Below, piece after piece: positions 1-9,207 of a DNA stretch of 64,000 bases (positions are counted from its first letter, which is position 1; every line of letters begins with the position of its first letter). The position numbers were made by a program, and so were the translations under genes. Source of the stretch: Thiosocius sp963759055 (lineage in GTDB: Bacteria; Pseudomonadota; Gammaproteobacteria; Chromatiales; Chromatiaceae); the NCBI GenBank assembly GCA_963759055.1, contig CAVWYD010000010.1, positions 1 through 64,000 on the forward strand, given 5' to 3'. The notes beneath the pieces were generated by a model. It was not told the origin of the DNA, did no database searches, and saw only the letters and a program-made list of their open reading frames with translations.

Positions 1-7
1 CGCTGGC

Positions 8-83
8 CGATTCCGGCGGTTCCCAGTTTTGTCCGGAAGCCGCCGATGGGAATGACGGTGGTGCGGCGAGGATCAACTATGCG
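8..83. repeat. Dispersed intergenic repeat, copy 1
   Basis: About 76 bases match 9208-9282 in the same orientation. Shared blocks include GTTCCCAGTTTT, AAGCCGCC and GGCGAGG. The copies differ by scattered substitutions and small indels, so they are old. Neither copy lies in a convincing gene. Function unknown. Confidence 0.6.
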
Positions 84-156
84 ATGAGGATTCTACCGGT
101 CGCTGGGGCGTGCGAGGCTCAGCCCAGTAGCACTCTGACGACTGGCGATAAACCGA

Positions 157-492
157 TCACGTTCTTGGCTTGTATGCGCTTATCCAAACATCCATTCCCT
201 CATCATCGCCTGGTAGTTCCACGCCCAGAGACGGTGGGCGCCCCCAAGGACTAATCTCAAACATCAGTGGCGGGCTTTGGATTTCTGCGAGGATGCGCTG
301 CCTGAATTCTCCTTTGCGCTGGTTCCAGGTGAGTTCATCTTTCTGCATCTCCCGGCTTTCTTCTGGATATAGATTGTTGACTGCCCGACGCCGACGCAAC
401 CAAGTCTCGCTGTCGAGGGCTTCGGGGGCAAAGTGCAAAGCCGCCCGCTCGATGTTGGCTTGTGTAGGCTGGACACTGGACGAGGTCGCCAC
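157..492 (-). CDS. Hypothetical protein, 111 aa
   Basis: A 111-residue predicted soluble protein with no signal peptide, membrane segment or family I recognise. The C-terminal third (SPWGRPPSLG, then an acidic GDDEG stretch) looks like a folded protein. It begins 33 bases after the stop of the peptidoglycan-binding gene at 526-982 on the same strand, so the two are probably co-transcribed. The opposite strand is also open across these bases. I prefer minus only because it agrees with the neighbour. Confidence 0.45.
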   Translation of the reverse strand: MATSSSVQPTQANIERAALHFAPEALDSETWLRRRRAVNNLYPEESREMQKDELTWNQRKGEFRQRILAEIQSPPLMFEISPWGRPPSLGVELPGDDEGMDVWISAYKPRT

Positions 493-525
493 AATTTTGT
501 TTTTGGCAGAAAATGCGGGCGTGGA

Positions 526-982
526 TCACTGATCGAGGGCTTGTGTGTTGGTCGCCTCCAGCCGAGCGAGAAGACCCTTGGTGGGCACGCCGTCAATCTT
601 AAAAGCTTTGCTGTCTTTGAAACTGCTCAATGCCGGACTTGGTGCCCTTTCCATAGATGCCGTCTGCGGTTCCAACGCTGATGCCGATACCGTTTATCTG
701 GATCTGGATCTGCTGCACCAGTTTTCGGTCATAGACTGGCTGAGCTGGCTTAGATGCTGTCTTATATTGTGCGGGTGGAGCCGACGATTGAGCAGCGGTG
801 CCTGACCCATCTTCTGCACCCAATGTTGCGTCCAAAGCCTTTTCATAGGTTTCCTGAGTTGTCTGTTTTGCCTTGTCAACCAACTCATCAAAAAATCCGC
901 CCCTGGCGGGGGAAATCGACATCAGGGTGATCCAAACCAACCCTGTCAAAGCCAACGTTGCGCGAGACGCGTCCATTTTCAT
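526..982 (-). CDS. Exported peptidoglycan-binding-domain protein, frameshifted
   Basis: The N-terminus has a signal-type hydrophobic stretch (residues about 8-28) ending near SPARG. A low-complexity linker rich in Ala, Gln and Pro follows. From about residue 85 there is a PG_binding_1-like module (GTADGIYGKGTKSGIEQFQR). The frame as written stops at 599 just after QQSF. Removing one T from the TTTT run there restores IDGVPTKGLLARLEATNTQA and a stop at 526-528, which completes the domain at about 150 residues. This is either a sequencing indel or a recent frameshift. Its likely role is binding cell-wall glycan in the periplasm. The gene at 157-492 follows in the same direction. Confidence 0.6.
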
Positions 983-1680
983 CCTCCGCTTTCCGGACTC
1001 TGTTCGGGAATCTCATAATTAAACAACGAGTAGGGCGGATTTCAACCCCAAAGCGAAAAAATGACGGCAATGCTGGTTTTCTCTGGAAAGCCAATATGAG
1101 GCTGTCAGCTATCGTCTGTCGCCCGACATTTCGCCGCAGGGTTTTAGACTGCTTTCTGGATGCAGGTAACTAGACTGGCTGTAGGCGCAAACGACCGCCG
1201 TTGGCGGTAGCCTGGCCTGTTCGGAAGGTCCGGTGTTTAGCGACGCACCCGAACCCGATAGCTGACGCAACGATTGTGCAATGCAGTAGTCTGGAGTCGA
1301 CCGATGGTGTGTGAAAACCCCGCAGCGACATGTGCGCAAGAATCAATTCGAATCTCCACCTCGAGAGGCAATGGGCAGCCACAAAGTATCCTATCGAACT
1401 ATGGCCGGGCTATTTGCTTTCATTAAGATTTTCGCGGACTGAGAAACGATTTCAGAACCCTGTTTTTGAGTTTTCACACGGCCTGGGTCGGTTGCTGTCG
1501 TTCATCCTGGCTGACACTCGAATGCGACCATCTCGTGCCGCTAAAGATTGCAGTCAGCGACAGGCCGCCAATTTCTGGTGATCCATGCTTCTCTCGATGT
1601 TTTTCATACGAAACGTCAACCACGCCCCTTCGACGTTTCAAAACGCGAAAGGAATCAAACTCCGGGTTTTTGGCGCCGTT
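983..1680. other. Gene-free tract with repeat
   Basis: No reading frame here looks like a gene. The tract holds a short palindrome ACCGCCGTTGGCGGT near 1195 and a dispersed repeat at 1441-1491. It separates two minus-strand genes. Confidence 0.5.
1441..1491 (-). repeat. Dispersed repeat family A, copy 1
   Basis: Read on the minus strand this matches 7376-7425 on plus. Both contain GTGTGAAAACTCAAAA followed after a short variable stretch by CTGAAATCGTTTCTC. A shorter copy with the GAGTTTTCACACGGCCTGG part lies at 7546-7564. All copies are intergenic. Confidence 0.65.
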
Positions 1681-2565
1681 TCAGCGGGCCCGCTCCTCAC
1701 TCTGGAAAAACGTCCACGCGAACGCGGTAAAAACACTTGCGGTCAGCTCGTCCTCGAACAAGGGGCTGTCGTCGTTGGTAGCACCGCTGTGGATACCCAG
1801 CCGGGTGCCCACGATCAGGCGAATGTTCTTGTCAACGCGCTTTGACACACCGAAGGTGATGTCGGTGCCAAGATACCCCGCATCGGCATCATAGCTGCGA
1901 CGCGAAAGCGTGGCATATTTGGGTTTTACCGTGTAGAAATAGTCCATCAGCCTCTCAGTCCCGAACAAGGGTCCGATACTGGCGGATATTCTTAGATCCT
2001 GCTTGCTGAAATGCTCCAGGGAGTATTTCAACCTGGGGTTGAACACGAAGCCGCGATGGTCAAGTGACGAGAAATCCGTCGAGTAGATCGCGCGTGCTTG
2101 CAGATTGAGATTCAGCGTTCTTTCGCCAGGCTCGTTGATCAATTTGATTATCAACTGCGGCCCGATACCGAAAAGAAAATCAAGGTCCGGCATACCGCGT
2201 CGGGCCTTGTTGTTGTCGGAATCGACCGGAAATGCCCCGCTGACGGTGACATCGAATTCGTAGCGATCGGTATCGATAAAGCGGCCGCTCACCGCTCCCC
2301 TGTTGTCCTCGGTGCCGACACGCAGAATGTCGCCCCGATAAATGATGATCGGAACCGGGAGCGCACGAAAGGTGTTTTGTCCAGCCGCAGGGTAGTCCGG
2401 CAGCGTGCCGGCAAACCCTCCGATACCGACCTCCCATAACGGCTTCCCGCTACGGGGTGTCTCTAAGTCCTGGTTTTCGGCGTGCACCGGTAGGATGCCA
2501 AGTACCACCGAGGCGAGTCCGGCGACAAAACAGTGCATTGAGACTAATGCAGATGAGCGTTTCAT
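1681..2565 (-). CDS. MipA/OmpV family outer-membrane protein
   Basis: A 294-residue protein with an N-terminal signal peptide (cleavage likely after VHA, about residue 30). The rest alternates aromatic and polar residues, as in a beta-barrel, and ends EERAR. The opening WEVGIGGFAGTLPDYPA-type stretch, the RGDILRVG segment and the WTF near the end fit the MipA/OmpV family (MltA-interacting outer-membrane proteins, about 250-300 aa). The start at 2565 (MKRSSALVS) was chosen over an upstream Met because the signal peptide begins there. It has no operon partner. The family has been linked to envelope stress and antibiotic phenotypes, but a specific role cannot be read from sequence. Confidence 0.8.
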   Translation of the reverse strand: MKRSSALVSMHCFVAGLASVVLGILPVHAENQDLETPRSGKPLWEVGIGGFAGTLPDYPAAGQNTFRALPVPIIIYRGDILRVGTEDNRGAVSGRFIDTDRYEFDVTVSGAFPVDSDNNKARRGMPDLDFLFGIGPQLIIKLINEPGERTLNLNLQARAIYSTDFSSLDHRGFVFNPRLKYSLEHFSKQDLRISASIGPLFGTERLMDYFYTVKPKYATLSRRSYDADAGYLGTDITFGVSKRVDKNIRLIVGTRLGIHSGATNDDSPLFEDELTASVFTAFAWTFFQSEERAR

Positions 2566-2722
2566 GGTGACGAATTCGACTGCCATTCAGATCAGAACTG
2601 GCCCAATTTTAATCGGTACCGCTCATTGCTGACCGCATGGTTAATCGGGTTAATCGGATATGTAGAAGGCGAAACCCGCATGGCTGGAAATTGCTGATCC
2701 GACCGGCAGCAGTGTGTCAATA

Positions 2723-2882
2723 CTGTTGAAAAACTCGGTACTTCTGAAGCGGCACGGAACCGCCGTCAATTTTGCTGCACGACAGCACTTTCTGACGGCC
2801 CCCAACGTGAAAATTTCTGTTTAACGGAACTGTCGTGCAGATTTATTTTTCTCTCAGCCCATAGCTCGGATTTTTTCAACAG
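2723..2882. mobile_element. 160-bp MITE with TIRs and AATA duplication
   Basis: The ends are inverted copies: CTGTTGAAAAACTCG at the left, and the right end read in reverse is CTGTTGAAAAAATCCG. The element is flanked on both sides by AATA (2719-2722 and 2883-2886), as expected for a target-site duplication. Inside there is a second perfect inverted pair, CTGCACGACAG at 2775-2785 and CTGTCGTGCAG at 2830-2840. No transposase is encoded, so it would need a helper in trans. The CTGTTGAAAAA termini resemble those of several DDE-type IS families, but I cannot assign one. Confidence 0.7.
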
Positions 2883-3129
2883 AATATGTCGTCTTCTGCC
2901 ATTCGGCCCGATCTGGCCGTAAAGCAATTTAACACCCCGACAACCACATCGGGGAATGTCGCTTGTGGGTTGTGTATTCATGCCTGAGCTAATTGCTCAG
3001 GCTCTGGCCTGCGACCTGCCTCTTCGTCTCAGTTCGGTGATAACCGGCCACTTGCCGACCGTGCTGGTCGGTCGTCGGTATCGTGTGTTTCTCCAGGACC
3101 GCTAACCGGTGCGCTCTGCCAAAAGCCGA

Positions 3130-3792
3130 CTAATTTACGGATTCGCTTCTGGGTGACGAGGCCAGTATCGGGTCCGCTTTCTTCTTAAGCAATTCTGAAA
3201 ACAACCCCAGACGTTGCGAGACGGTGGGCGACTCAAGTAGCCGCTGTTTGCTAGCGATATCAAGATTCACGACCAAAACAAGGTTATTGACGACCTGTTC
3301 TATCGGTAGCTTGTCCAGAACTTTCCAGTCCACCTGCATATTGTGCCGATCGAAGTAGTTTCGGAGAGTTTCTTTGAAGCCTGCGATGATCCCGGATTCG
3401 ACGTCTTCGGTCTCGTAATCGTTTTCAAATTCACTCCAGTCGACCGTGGCTATGGTGTAACCATCTTTGTGGCACACCTCCTCGACTATCCTGTAACGGC
3501 ACACCCCCGTTAGCATGATGTTCAATCGACCGTCTTTTCTCTCCCGATATTGCCTAATCCTGCCGGCACAGCCTATCTGATAGACCTTCCGTTCTGGACT
3601 GCTTCGCTGGGGTTGCACCATGCCGATCAATTGATCGGTTCTGAGCGCGCTTAGGAATAATGCCAGATCGTCAGGCCGAGAAAGTTCCAGTGGGAGTTCG
3701 CCGCCAGGGAGCAGCGCATTTTCCAGAGGATGGATGGGGAGTTGCTCTGGCAACTCATAAAAAGCCTGAATCAATGGGTATTTGGGTTTCAT
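3130..3792 (-). CDS. LON substrate-binding-domain protein
   Basis: About 220 residues corresponding to the N-terminal substrate-recognition domain of Lon protease without the AAA+ or protease domains. The typical opening (PEQLPIHPLENALLPGGELP), a GMVQP block after the first helix, an IGCAGRI strand and the LTGVCRYRIVEE segment are all visible. The C-terminal helical part (LDKLPIEQVVNNL, then ASKQRLLE) is complete. Stand-alone LON proteins are common in gammaproteobacteria and are presumed adaptor or chaperone-like; no precise role is known. An in-frame start 39 bases upstream (3831) is possible, but MKPKYPLIQ fits the family better. Confidence 0.8.
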   Translation of the reverse strand: MKPKYPLIQAFYELPEQLPIHPLENALLPGGELPLELSRPDDLALFLSALRTDQLIGMVQPQRSSPERKVYQIGCAGRIRQYRERKDGRLNIMLTGVCRYRIVEEVCHKDGYTIATVDWSEFENDYETEDVESGIIAGFKETLRNYFDRHNMQVDWKVLDKLPIEQVVNNLVLVVNLDIASKQRLLESPTVSQRLGLFSELLKKKADPILASSPRSESVN

Positions 3793-4325
3793 GACGACAA
3801 GTTTGCCTGAATTGTGTCGAAACCGCCCCATCAGTCATGATCGGGTTAATGACGGCAAAGTGCCGTCTCCTGCCACCCAGAAACACTGGATTTGAAGCAA
3901 TCTGATACTCCGACCATGGTGCTGGGGAATGTCTCTTTGGGGTCGTCTACGGTCTATTGCGCCGCACAAAACGAGGGTCGGCTTTTGGATATGAGGACTG
4001 GGGTGGACAGCGAACCCTCGGATCGCTCCACGCTACAGCCGCGACCGGCCATGAACCGGACGCTCCCTGACCGATCCAGTCGACCGCCAAGATGGGTTGC
4101 AGCACCGGGTCAGCCTATTGGTGCTGTCACTCAAGAGCAGACCCGTGATGCTCAGGGCCGGGTATCGCGCTACAAGCGCATAGCGGACGTGCGCGTTGTG
4201 CGGCGCAGCAGACGGCAGGCTCACGTATCAGAGCGCGCATTCCCTGATAGTGGGGTTGCTGGTGTTGGTATGAATGTTCGAAACTACATTTGGATTATTT
4301 CCTGCACCAAAGTGGGTAAGGGACT
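3793..4325. other. Intergenic region, no clear gene
   Basis: Divergent spacer between the LON-domain gene (minus) and the regulator at 4326 (plus). A plus frame from about 3892 is open, but its protein (Arg-, Ser- and Pro-rich, no domain) looks like a chance frame. A 16-base string AAGCGCATAGCGGACG near 4175 recurs near 10607. Confidence 0.45.
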
Positions 4326-6008
4326 ATGCCAGAACGCAGTACCATTGCTACCACGTTCAATGTCGGTGACTGGACGATAGAACCAGCTGCCAATCGGATG
4401 TTTCACTTGGACCAAGAGGTTCGCCTCGAGCCCAAGGTGATGCGAGTGCTGATCTACCTGGCCGAACGTCAGGGCGATGTGGTCTCACGTCACGACCTCG
4501 AGACTCACGTCTGGTCCGGCATGATTGTGACCGATGATGCGGTCACCAATGCCGTAATCAAACTGCGCAAGGCACTCGGCGACAATGCACGCAATCCCAG
4601 GTATATCGAGACCATCGCGAAGACGGGTTACCGGCTGATCGCCGAGACCTCGGCGGTCGAGACCGTGACCGGCAAGCAGCAGCCAGGTTTCGGGGGGCGG
4701 CTCGAGAGACTATGGCGCAAGACGCTGATAGCGGCCCTGGGGCTTCTTCTTGGCGGCAGCGTTCTGTGGTGGGCTACGGCCCCTGAAGAAACGCAGATCC
4801 CAATCGCGGAACGAGTGGTCGACAACACGCCCGTAATCGCGGTAATGCCGTTGGAAAACCTATCCGCTGACCCAGAGCAGGAGTATTTCGCCAACGGGAT
4901 CACCGAGGACCTGATAACGGACCTCTCCAAGCTGGCGGGACTGCGTGTCGTCGCACGTAACTCGTCATTTGCTTACAAGGACAGCGGCGAGACGGCAGCC
5001 GAGATCGGATCGCAGCTGCATGCGCGCTACCTTCTCATGGGGAGTGTGCGCAAGGACGGAAAACAGTTGCGTATCAACATCCGGTTGACTGATACCAAAG
5101 ACGGCAGCAACCGTTGGGCGGAACGTTATGACCGCAAGGCCACCGACATCTTCCGTCTTCAGGATGAGATTACCAACAACGTCGTAAGTGTCTTGCAAGT
5201 CGAACTCTCAACCAGGGATCGTCAGCGTCTTTTAAAGGACTATGCAACCGATTTCGAGGCCTACGATCTGTTTCTGCAAGGCCTGGACCACTTTGGTCGT
5301 CGCTCGGGTGAAGACAGTGTGCTGGCCAAGGAGTATTTCGGAAAAGCGATTGCGATCGCGCCAAAATTTGCGCGCGCCTACGCAAGTCTTGCCCTGACTC
5401 ACACGCGTGATGTCTTCCGCGGCCAAGGAAATTCGCCAGATGCATCGCTGGCGATGGCCGAATCCCTGGTTAGCAAGGCACGCCAGCTGGATGACAGCCT
5501 GCCGCAGGTGCATTTCGTCAGTGCCGAAATCGCAATGTACCGGGGCAATTATGCCGCTGCATTAGACCATGTGTCCCGGGCGATCGAATTCAAGCCCAGC
5601 TACGCGGACGGCTACGCTCTGTTGGGCTGGATCCTGCACTGGGCCGGCAGACCTGCAGACGGACTTCAGGCGATAGATAAAGCATTCGAGCTCAATCCGC
5701 GGGTGCCCGGTATTTATTACCTGGTGAAAGGGGCTTTACGGTATGAACTGGACGAGATTGCCGAGGCCACTCAATTACTGGAAACAGCGGTCGAAATGAA
5801 TCCGAACAACCATGTGGTGCGTTTCTTCCTGGCGGCTGCCTATGCGGCCGGCGAAAACCTCGACGAGGCACGCTGGCAGGTGGACGAGATATTGGTGCTG
5901 AATCCAGATTTCACACTCGCCCATGTTGAGCGGGTGGCACCGATCCGCGATCCCAATTACAGAGATCGATTTCTGCGCGACCTGCAGCGTGCCGGCCTGT
6001 CTTACTGA
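4326..6008 (+). CDS. CadC-type winged-helix regulator with TPRs
   Basis: 560 residues. Residues about 10-105 form an OmpR/CadC winged-helix DNA-binding domain (VRLEPKVMRVLIYLAERQGD, then TNAVIKLRKALGDN and IETIAKTGYRLI). A single membrane segment follows at about 135-155 (LIAALGLLLGGSVLWWA). The periplasmic part begins with a FlgO-like domain (VIAVMPLENLSADPEQEYFA, GITEDLITDLSKL, ARYLLMGSVRK). TPR-like helices fill residues about 320-540. This is the ToxR/CadC-like architecture in which an outer sensor controls a cytoplasmic DNA-binding domain without a kinase. Neighbours do not suggest the target. A purine-rich AAGGGA lies just before the ATG. Confidence 0.85.
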   Translation: MPERSTIATTFNVGDWTIEPAANRMFHLDQEVRLEPKVMRVLIYLAERQGDVVSRHDLETHVWSGMIVTDDAVTNAVIKLRKALGDNARNPRYIETIAKTGYRLIAETSAVETVTGKQQPGFGGRLERLWRKTLIAALGLLLGGSVLWWATAPEETQIPIAERVVDNTPVIAVMPLENLSADPEQEYFANGITEDLITDLSKLAGLRVVARNSSFAYKDSGETAAEIGSQLHARYLLMGSVRKDGKQLRINIRLTDTKDGSNRWAERYDRKATDIFRLQDEITNNVVSVLQVELSTRDRQRLLKDYATDFEAYDLFLQGLDHFGRRSGEDSVLAKEYFGKAIAIAPKFARAYASLALTHTRDVFRGQGNSPDASLAMAESLVSKARQLDDSLPQVHFVSAEIAMYRGNYAAALDHVSRAIEFKPSYADGYALLGWILHWAGRPADGLQAIDKAFELNPRVPGIYYLVKGALRYELDEIAEATQLLETAVEMNPNNHVVRFFLAAAYAAGENLDEARWQVDEILVLNPDFTLAHVERVAPIRDPNYRDRFLRDLQRAGLSY

Positions 6009-6888
6009 CCCGGCACGCGCTTGGGTTTCAGGCCGTCCCTGGCTGGATGCGGCTACACATCACGACGTGGAAGTTGTCCGCTGTACATTTGAAGCGAGCT
6101 TGATCGGATAACAGAGACTCTGTCGGCTAAGTGCCGGAGGGCTAAACCGCTAACGCGGTAGGACTTTGATCTGACCGCGGAGAGCGACTGAGATCGAGGG
6201 TCTGTTTCCTATGTTGAGGAATGAGGCAATTCGCCTCGTTCTGAGACAGGAGCAGACCGATGACCGAAACCATTGAACGCATTAGCCCGTTATGCGGTCA
6301 TTTGCTGCATGCTGTCAGGACAAGAGCTTTCCTGCGAAATACAGTGCCGCAATCACGACGGCCGCCATTACGCACGGAAACCAAATCAACCAGAATTCTT
6401 CGCGAGAATCTTGCATCCCGAATCGCTTTCGATGTTCAGTGCCGGAGGTCATCCGAATCCACTATCTTGCTCACTTTGAGCATATTAGTAGACCACTAAA
6501 TACCACTGCCCGCACTGCAGCAGTCGGCCCAGAAGCCGACTTGTTGAATTGCATCAAATATTGACCCACCTTTGCATCTAACCTCGATCCGACCGCGAAC
6601 TTCTATTTGTTTGACACCTTGAAGAAATGCATGGTCGGAGGTGGTTCACGCACAAACGCAAGGCTGGCTCATTCCGGCGTGCAAATCAACAGCCACCAAA
6701 GGGTGGTCGAGTTCGAGCAACACCCCTCGCGAAAGGCAGCAAACTCTAACCGGCCATCCGGAAGCCCAAGCCCACCCACCAAGCTACAAACAACACGAAG
6801 CATTCCTTGTTGCGACAGGACCACTCTGGCGAGACAATCGCTCTGATGCATGTTCCCGACCGAAGTCGCTAAACGATAAGGAATAAAC
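6009..6888. other. Long intergenic tract with hairpins
   Basis: No long gene is visible. From 6111 to 6240 there are several short perfect hairpins: ACAGAG/CTCTGT at 6111-6123, ACCGC/GCGGT at 6146-6159 and GAGGC/GCCTC at 6223-6237. They are followed by a purine-rich AGGAG near 6249 and an ATG at 6260, but the downstream frame is not protein-like. A possible 45-codon gene on the other strand is listed separately at 6315-6452. Confidence 0.45.
6315..6452 (-). CDS. Possible 45-aa single-span membrane protein
   Basis: Read on the minus strand from ATG at 6452 to TGA at 6315: a charged N-terminus (EHRKRF, then QDSREE) followed by a clean hydrophobic helix (WLIWFPCVMAAVVIAALYFA) and a short GKLLS tail. 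The charge-then-helix layout is typical of bacterial small membrane proteins. An internal ATG would give a 33-residue version starting MQDSREE. No strong ribosome-binding site is visible (GTGGATTCGG before the first ATG), so expression is uncertain. No neighbour is close on this strand. Confidence 0.4.
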   Translation of the reverse strand: MTSGTEHRKRFGMQDSREEFWLIWFPCVMAAVVIAALYFAGKLLS

Positions 6889-7275
6889 ATGAGACCTACT
6901 TTTCTAGCGTTATGCTCAACACTACTCGTATCTCAACCGGGAACTGCGTCGACCAGCGATGTTGAGACGGTTTTCCCTCAACAGATGAATGCCAGAAAAC
7001 TGATGACTTTCTGCGCCTCCAGTGCCCTGACGGCAAAAGGTCGAATCCAACGTCGGTACTGTGACGGATTCGTGAGCGGCGTTGAGGAAGGATTGCGCCT
7101 GTACGAGTACTCATTCCCAGTCGCACCCCGCGTATCGGTTTGTGTGCCAGCCGGTACGAGCTCGCGCGAGCTGTCTCAAGCATTCATTCAGCATGCCACC
7201 TCAAAGGGCGCGGGCCTTGACCAGCCGGCCGCTGCCGTCGTCCTCGAGGCACTGCAGAAAAAGTTCGCATGCTAA
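6889..7275 (+). CDS. Rap1a/Tai-like secreted protein
   Basis: 128 residues with a signal peptide (about 1-21). The mature part has the pattern of the Rap1a/Tai immunity family: an early Cys (MTFCASS), RYCDGFVSGVEEGLRL, then CVPAGTSSRELSQAFIQHAT and a closing Cys. Family members are periplasmic and have been characterised as immunity proteins against type VI amidase effectors (Tai4/Rap1). Many genomes, as here, carry orphan copies with no amidase next to them. AAGGAA sits about 8 bases before the ATG. No type VI gene is in the window, so immunity is only a family-based guess. Confidence 0.65.
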   Translation: MRPTFLALCSTLLVSQPGTASTSDVETVFPQQMNARKLMTFCASSALTAKGRIQRRYCDGFVSGVEEGLRLYEYSFPVAPRVSVCVPAGTSSRELSQAFIQHATSKGAGLDQPAAAVVLEALQKKFAC

Positions 7276-7697
7276 TCTTCACGAAATCGGTATCTGGTTG
7301 ACCAGGCCCGCGCTGACCAAGCCGGATATTCGTACGCTGCGAACTGACCGACGATTTCCCACGTACGGCGACAGTCGGCCCAGCCTGTGTGAAAACTCAA
7401 AATGCGGCCGCTGAAATCGTTTCTCTACTGGAGGATATTTTGATCAAGACGAGCGGACGGATCACAGTCGGCTAGCAATGCTAGCAGCCGCACATGACCT
7501 ATAGCATCACACTTTCCAGTTCACCCTTGCACGTAAGCCGCTGCGGAGTTTTCACACGGCCTGGACCCAAAGCCGACAACGTTCTGGCTGAATTCAAGAA
7601 TTAACCGACTTTGCCGCTTCTGACGTTAGCAATGGTATTGGTTGAGCCTCGGTGTCCCGATTGCTTGTCTGATGCCGCACGAGGGGAAGGAACTGCG
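7276..7697. other. Intergenic tract with repeat family A copies
   Basis: No gene is seen. It contains the repeat at 7376-7425 and the partial copy at 7546-7564, both related to 1441-1491. Confidence 0.5.
7376..7425 (+). repeat. Dispersed repeat family A, copy 2
   Basis: Plus-strand copy of the element at 1441-1491. It shares GTGTGAAAACTCAAAA and CTGAAATCGTTTCTC with an unmatched spacer of similar length between them. A third, partial and inverted copy is at 7546-7564. Confidence 0.65.
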
Positions 7698-9095
7698 GTG
7701 CATACGTGGAATGAGACCAAGCATCTCTCGGATCGTCCAAAGATCGCGCATCTGAGGTACGCCGAGCGCCTTCAGTCACTATCACTCGTCGGAGTGGCCG
7801 TTGTCACGGGCGTCGTCCTGACCGGCTGGCTGATACCCGGGTTCGGGGCAATTCTCCCGGATGGCTGGACATTGATGAAGGCGAATACCGCACTCGGACT
7901 GCTACTCTGTGCCTTCGGCGTGACTTTAGCGCAACGCCCCCAGACGCAAACGGCCAAAGTGATCACCATGACGTCGTGTGTCACCGCTTCGGTCCTCGCG
8001 TCATCCGCATTGTTTGGGTACGCGACGGCGCAACCAGTTTGGCTGGACTCTTGGTTGGCCCCAGATGCAGCCTCGCCAATTCCCGGTAGGATGCCGATAT
8101 CGACAGCGATGTACCTGCTACCGACCGCTCTTGCAATCGCCACCTGGTCATCGAAGATCCGAGGAAAACTGCCTGTCGCGGATGTCTTCGCCACGCTGAT
8201 GCTGGCACAGGCGTTAATAATCGTGGGCGCCTACCTCTACGGCGCCTGGACGTTGGTCGTGACCGGTGAGGCGATTCTCACATCACCGCAGGCTTTGGTC
8301 TCGATCGTGATGATGACGGCCGCCGTCATGATCAGCCATCTCAGAAACGGCGTGTATGCGCTCGTCATCGGAACGGGTATTGGCAGTTCGTTTCTGCGCA
8401 TCGGCCTCCCGTCAATGTTCATCATCCCGTTCTTGATAGTAATGTTGGCTATGGAGGCCGTCGATCGCGGCCACCTCGATATTCGCTTGGCGGCAGCACT
8501 GACAGCGGCGTTGGCTTCGTTGGTTACACTGTTGTTCTCCCTAGTCGTTGCCAAAAAACTGAACAGATTGGAAGCCGAGCTTCGATCACTTTCACTGACC
8601 GATCCCATGACGAGCCTTCACAACCGGCGCGGCTTTGAAGCGCTGGGCGAACAACGTTTCCACGAGGCTCAGCGAAACGGGGATAGGGTCGCATTGTTGT
8701 ACTTTGATCTGGATGGTTTGAAGCATGTCAATGACTGTCACGGCCACGATGTCGGCTCGTCACTGATACAAGACTTTGCCAATCTGTTGCACAACAACTT
8801 CCGCCACAGCGATGTTCTTGGTCGCCTTGGGGGTGACGAGTTCGCGGTGCTCCTGCATGACGGCGACGACGCCGATGCGTGCTTGAGGCGGTTGGAGGAA
8901 GCCGCCGTTATAGCCGATGCCAAGAGTTCGCAACCTTATTCAATTCGTTATAGTGTTGGAGTTGAGTACGCCTCACCCGCTGAGGGCGACACCTTGGCTG
9001 ATCTCGTCAACCGTGCTGATGAATCCATGTATCACCACAAACGAGCCAAACGTAGAGCGGCTGGTCAGCTGGAAGAGGCTCCGGCCGTTTGCTGA
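7698..9095 (+). CDS. Membrane-bound diguanylate cyclase (GGDEF)
   Basis: About 465 residues. The first 280 hold around eight hydrophobic segments with no sensor domain I recognise. A GGDEF domain follows from the linker LTDPMTSLHNRRGF to the end. The active site reads RLGGDEF and is intact. An RHSD motif lies five residues before it, matching the RxxD inhibitory site, so product feedback by c-di-GMP is likely. GTG at 7698 is preferred as start because GGGGAAGGAA lies just upstream; ATG at 7632 or TTG at 7611 are possible. No EAL domain is present. It appears monocistronic. Confidence 0.85.
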   Translation: MHTWNETKHLSDRPKIAHLRYAERLQSLSLVGVAVVTGVVLTGWLIPGFGAILPDGWTLMKANTALGLLLCAFGVTLAQRPQTQTAKVITMTSCVTASVLASSALFGYATAQPVWLDSWLAPDAASPIPGRMPISTAMYLLPTALAIATWSSKIRGKLPVADVFATLMLAQALIIVGAYLYGAWTLVVTGEAILTSPQALVSIVMMTAAVMISHLRNGVYALVIGTGIGSSFLRIGLPSMFIIPFLIVMLAMEAVDRGHLDIRLAAALTAALASLVTLLFSLVVAKKLNRLEAELRSLSLTDPMTSLHNRRGFEALGEQRFHEAQRNGDRVALLYFDLDGLKHVNDCHGHDVGSSLIQDFANLLHNNFRHSDVLGRLGGDEFAVLLHDGDDADACLRRLEEAAVIADAKSSQPYSIRYSVGVEYASPAEGDTLADLVNRADESMYHHKRAKRRAAGQLEEAPAVC

Positions 9096-9125
9096 TCAGA
9101 AATCTGCCGCGCAAGGCGTCCGCTT

Positions 9126-9150
9126 CTGGGTGAAAGCGCCAGTTAGCCGA
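9126..9150 (-). repeat. Dispersed repeat family B, copy 1
   Basis: On the minus strand this reads GTCGGCTAACTGGCGCTTTC followed by ACCCA. It matches 13094-13116 on plus with one mismatch. Both copies are intergenic. Confidence 0.55.
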
Positions 9151-9207
9151 CGTGGTGCCGTAAGCCATCCGGGGCCTCGGGCAGGTCAGTATGGGAATGA
9201 CCGCAGT

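Noticed and set aside
2766..2981. 71-codon minus frame across the MITE
   Set aside because: It spans the element's right TIR and flank and has no protein-like features.
3892..4380. Plus-strand frame of 162 codons before the CadC-like gene
   Set aside because: Arg-, Ser- and Pro-rich with no domain, overlapping the real start at 4326; looks like chance.
6260..6499. 79-codon plus frame after AGGAG
   Set aside because: Although a possible RBS is there, the protein is not domain-like and the opposite strand gives a better small membrane protein.
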